A stretch of DNA of 6,732 nucleotides from Anaerolineales bacterium (GTDB taxonomy: Bacteria > Chloroflexota > Anaerolineae > Anaerolineales > UBA4823), in contig JAOAHK010000142.1 of NCBI GenBank assembly GCA_026415275.1, forward strand, positions 1 through 6,732, given 5' to 3'. Numbering within the stretch: the first letter of the stretch is position 1; each line of letters opens with the position of its first letter. The notes under the pieces are model-generated. The model saw only the letters and a list, made by a program, of their open reading frames with translations. It was not told the origin of the DNA and ran no database searches. A program made the translations under genes and the position numbers. Below are positions 6,173 to 6,732 of the stretch, piece after piece.

Positions 6173-6198
6173 AAAACGCCGCCTTGAGAGACGGCGTT
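6173..6198 (-). terminator. Weak terminator-like hairpin between tRNA-Trp and secE
   Basis: Minus strand AACGCCG (6192-6198) pairs perfectly with CGGCGTT (6175-6181) around a 10-base loop, followed by two more T residues (four in a row in all). It begins 14 bases beyond the tRNA 3' end. The T tract is too short for strong termination. It may cause partial termination that favours tRNA over secE, or protect the processed secE transcript. Confidence 0.45.
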
Positions 6199-6211
6199 GC
6201 ATTTCGCAAGG

Positions 6212-6285
6212 CAGGCCAGGCAGGACTCGAACCCACAACCGCTCGTTTTGGAGACGAGAGCTCTACCAAATTGAGCTACTGGCCT
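6212..6285 (-). tRNA. trnW: tRNA-Trp (anticodon CCA)
   Basis: A 74-base cloverleaf reads on the minus strand. The acceptor stem AGGCCAG pairs with CTGGCCT over seven pairs with discriminator G at 6212. The D arm is GCTC-AATTTGGTA-GAGC. The anticodon arm is CTCGT-CTCCAAA-ACGAG, giving anticodon CCA for tryptophan. The T arm is GTGGG-TTCGAGT-CCTGC with two G-T wobbles. CCA is not encoded (GCC follows CTGGCCT), so it must be added by nucleotidyltransferase. Discriminator G fits tryptophan tRNAs. Its place between rpmG and secE is common in bacteria. Confidence 0.97.
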
Positions 6286-6294
6286 GTATCCTGA

Positions 6295-6351
6295 GCACTG
6301 AGGCAGAGCACCTTTTATACCGCTTCCGATGCAGATCCTCTGCCTCAGCGC
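6295..6351 (-). other. Long inverted repeat between rpmG and tRNA-Trp
   Basis: The minus strand has CTGAGGCAGAG (6338-6348) and its exact complement CTCTGCCTCAG (6298-6308), extended by G-T, C-G and G-C pairs to a 14-bp stem (6295-6308 with 6338-6351) with a 29-base loop. No T run follows, so it is not an intrinsic terminator. It begins seven bases from the rpmG stop and ends nine bases before the tRNA 5' end, a position suited to RNase III-type processing or to protecting the rpmG 3' end. The role is inferred. Confidence 0.65.
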
Positions 6352-6358
6352 AATTAGC

Positions 6359-6526
6359 CTATTTCGTCTCGCGATGAATGGTATGTCGCCGACAGCGTGG
6401 GCAGAATTTTTTTAGTTCGATTCGCCCAGGATCGTTGCGGCGGTTCTTCTGTGTCGTGTAATTGCGTTCCTTGCACTCGGTGCACGCCATCGTAATAACG
6501 GGTCGAATGTCTTTCTTCGATGCCAT
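6359..6526 (-). CDS. rpmG: Ribosomal protein L33 (bL33), zinc-ribbon form
   Basis: Small 50S protein near the tRNA exit site. The 55-residue product begins [18 protein letters not shown] and has two cysteine pairs, C15-x-x-C18 and C42-x-x-C45, so it is the zinc-binding (C+) type. Conserved [23 protein letters not shown] (23-45) confirms the family. It lies between tuf and tRNA-Trp, its usual place upstream of secE. The start at 6526 matches the family N-terminus, but the ribosome binding site is unusual: only a weak GAGAT is near, while a strong GAAGGAG lies about 30 bases upstream (6557-6563), beyond a palindrome. Confidence 0.97.
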   Translation of the reverse strand: MASKKDIRPVITMACTECKERNYTTQKNRRNDPGRIELKKFCPRCRRHTIHRETK

Positions 6527-6538
6527 AGTCGATTAATT

Positions 6539-6554
6539 CATCTCAATTGAGATG
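6539..6554. repeat. 16-bp perfect palindrome between tuf and rpmG
   Basis: CATCTCAATTGAGATG reads the same on both strands. In RNA it gives a 6-bp stem with an AATT loop. It separates the strong GAAGGAG after the tuf stop from the rpmG ATG. It could be a hairpin that brings the ribosome binding site closer, a protein-binding site, or a remnant; none can be decided from sequence. Confidence 0.6.
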
Positions 6555-6563
6555 GTCTCCTTC

Positions 6564-6732
6564 TTAGTCCAAAATCTTGGTGATCACGCCAGCGCCGACC
6601 GTCAAGCCGCCCTCGCGGATGGCGAACTTCGAGCCTTGCTCCAACGCCACCGGCACAATCAACTCCACTTCCAAGTTCACGTTGTCCCCAGGCATCACCA
6701 TCTCCACCCCCTCCGCCAGCTTGATCGCCCCC
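6564..6732 (-). CDS. tuf: Elongation factor Tu, C-terminal part (5' end outside the window)
   Basis: Delivers aminoacyl-tRNA to the ribosome. Only the last 55 codons are present, covering the end of the third (beta-barrel) domain: [17 protein letters not shown], then [20 protein letters not shown] and the final [12 protein letters not shown], ending in TAA. The near-universal REGGRTVGAG reads [10 protein letters not shown] here, replacing the arginine equivalent to Escherichia coli R381 with leucine; I suspect this is lineage-typical. Codons favour G or C at third positions (GTG, GAG, CTG) as expected for a highly expressed gene. It lies 37 bases upstream of rpmG with no terminator between, so readthrough into rpmG is likely. 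Confidence 0.97.
   Translation of the reverse strand, partial: GAIKLAEGVEMVMPGDNVNLEVELIVPVALEQGSKFAIREGGLTVGAGVITKILD

Noticed and set aside
1..6732. Mobile element, CRISPR, phage or defence genes
   Set aside because: Every substantial stretch is accounted for by housekeeping genes or their leaders; no transposase, direct-repeat array or integrase is seen.

Overview
This is a bacterial chromosomal window of about 6.7 kb. Every supported gene reads on the minus strand, so transcription runs from position 6732 down to 1. The right two thirds (about 2690 to 6732) is the translation and secretion cluster: 3' end of tuf, rpmG, tRNA-Trp, secE, nusG, rplK, rplA, rplJ, rplL. The left third is a separate apparent operon: a c-type cytochrome lipoprotein, rpiA, rpe and an OmpR-family response regulator whose end is cut by the window edge.

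The organism is a free-living bacterium of moderate GC. The protein wording (NusG with an extra acidic N-terminus, EF-Tu ending in [10 protein letters not shown], RpiA with a KGLG lysine loop) and the break after rplL suggest Chloroflexota, perhaps Anaerolineae. That placement is inference only. Housekeeping genes make up the whole window, and I see no insertion sequence, phage gene, CRISPR array or defence system.

The noteworthy content lies in the RNA between the genes. (1) Upstream of rplJ is a recognisable L10 leader followed by an intrinsic terminator. One leader segment can pair either with a downstream GGTGAAG, completing the L10-binding fold, or with the terminator, destroying it. This is a complete attenuator readable by eye. 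(2) Upstream of rplK is a short fold resembling the L1-binding site of 23S rRNA helix 76 (GGTGGGAGG and AATACCAC), placed against the ribosome binding site. (3) A second element of the same architecture lies in the rplK-rplA gap, again against the ribosome binding site, so L1 may control both cistrons. (4) Smaller structures sit at tuf/rpmG, rpmG/tRNA-Trp, tRNA-Trp/secE and the secE ribosome binding site.

A perfect 14-bp terminator hairpin after rplL ends the ribosomal unit. In most bacteria rpoB and rpoC would follow, but here the cytochrome, rpiA and rpe follow instead. A TATAAT box upstream of the cytochrome gene is a plausible start for this second unit. Its genes are tightly packed (gaps of 23 and 16 bases and one 4-base overlap), which suggests co-transcription.
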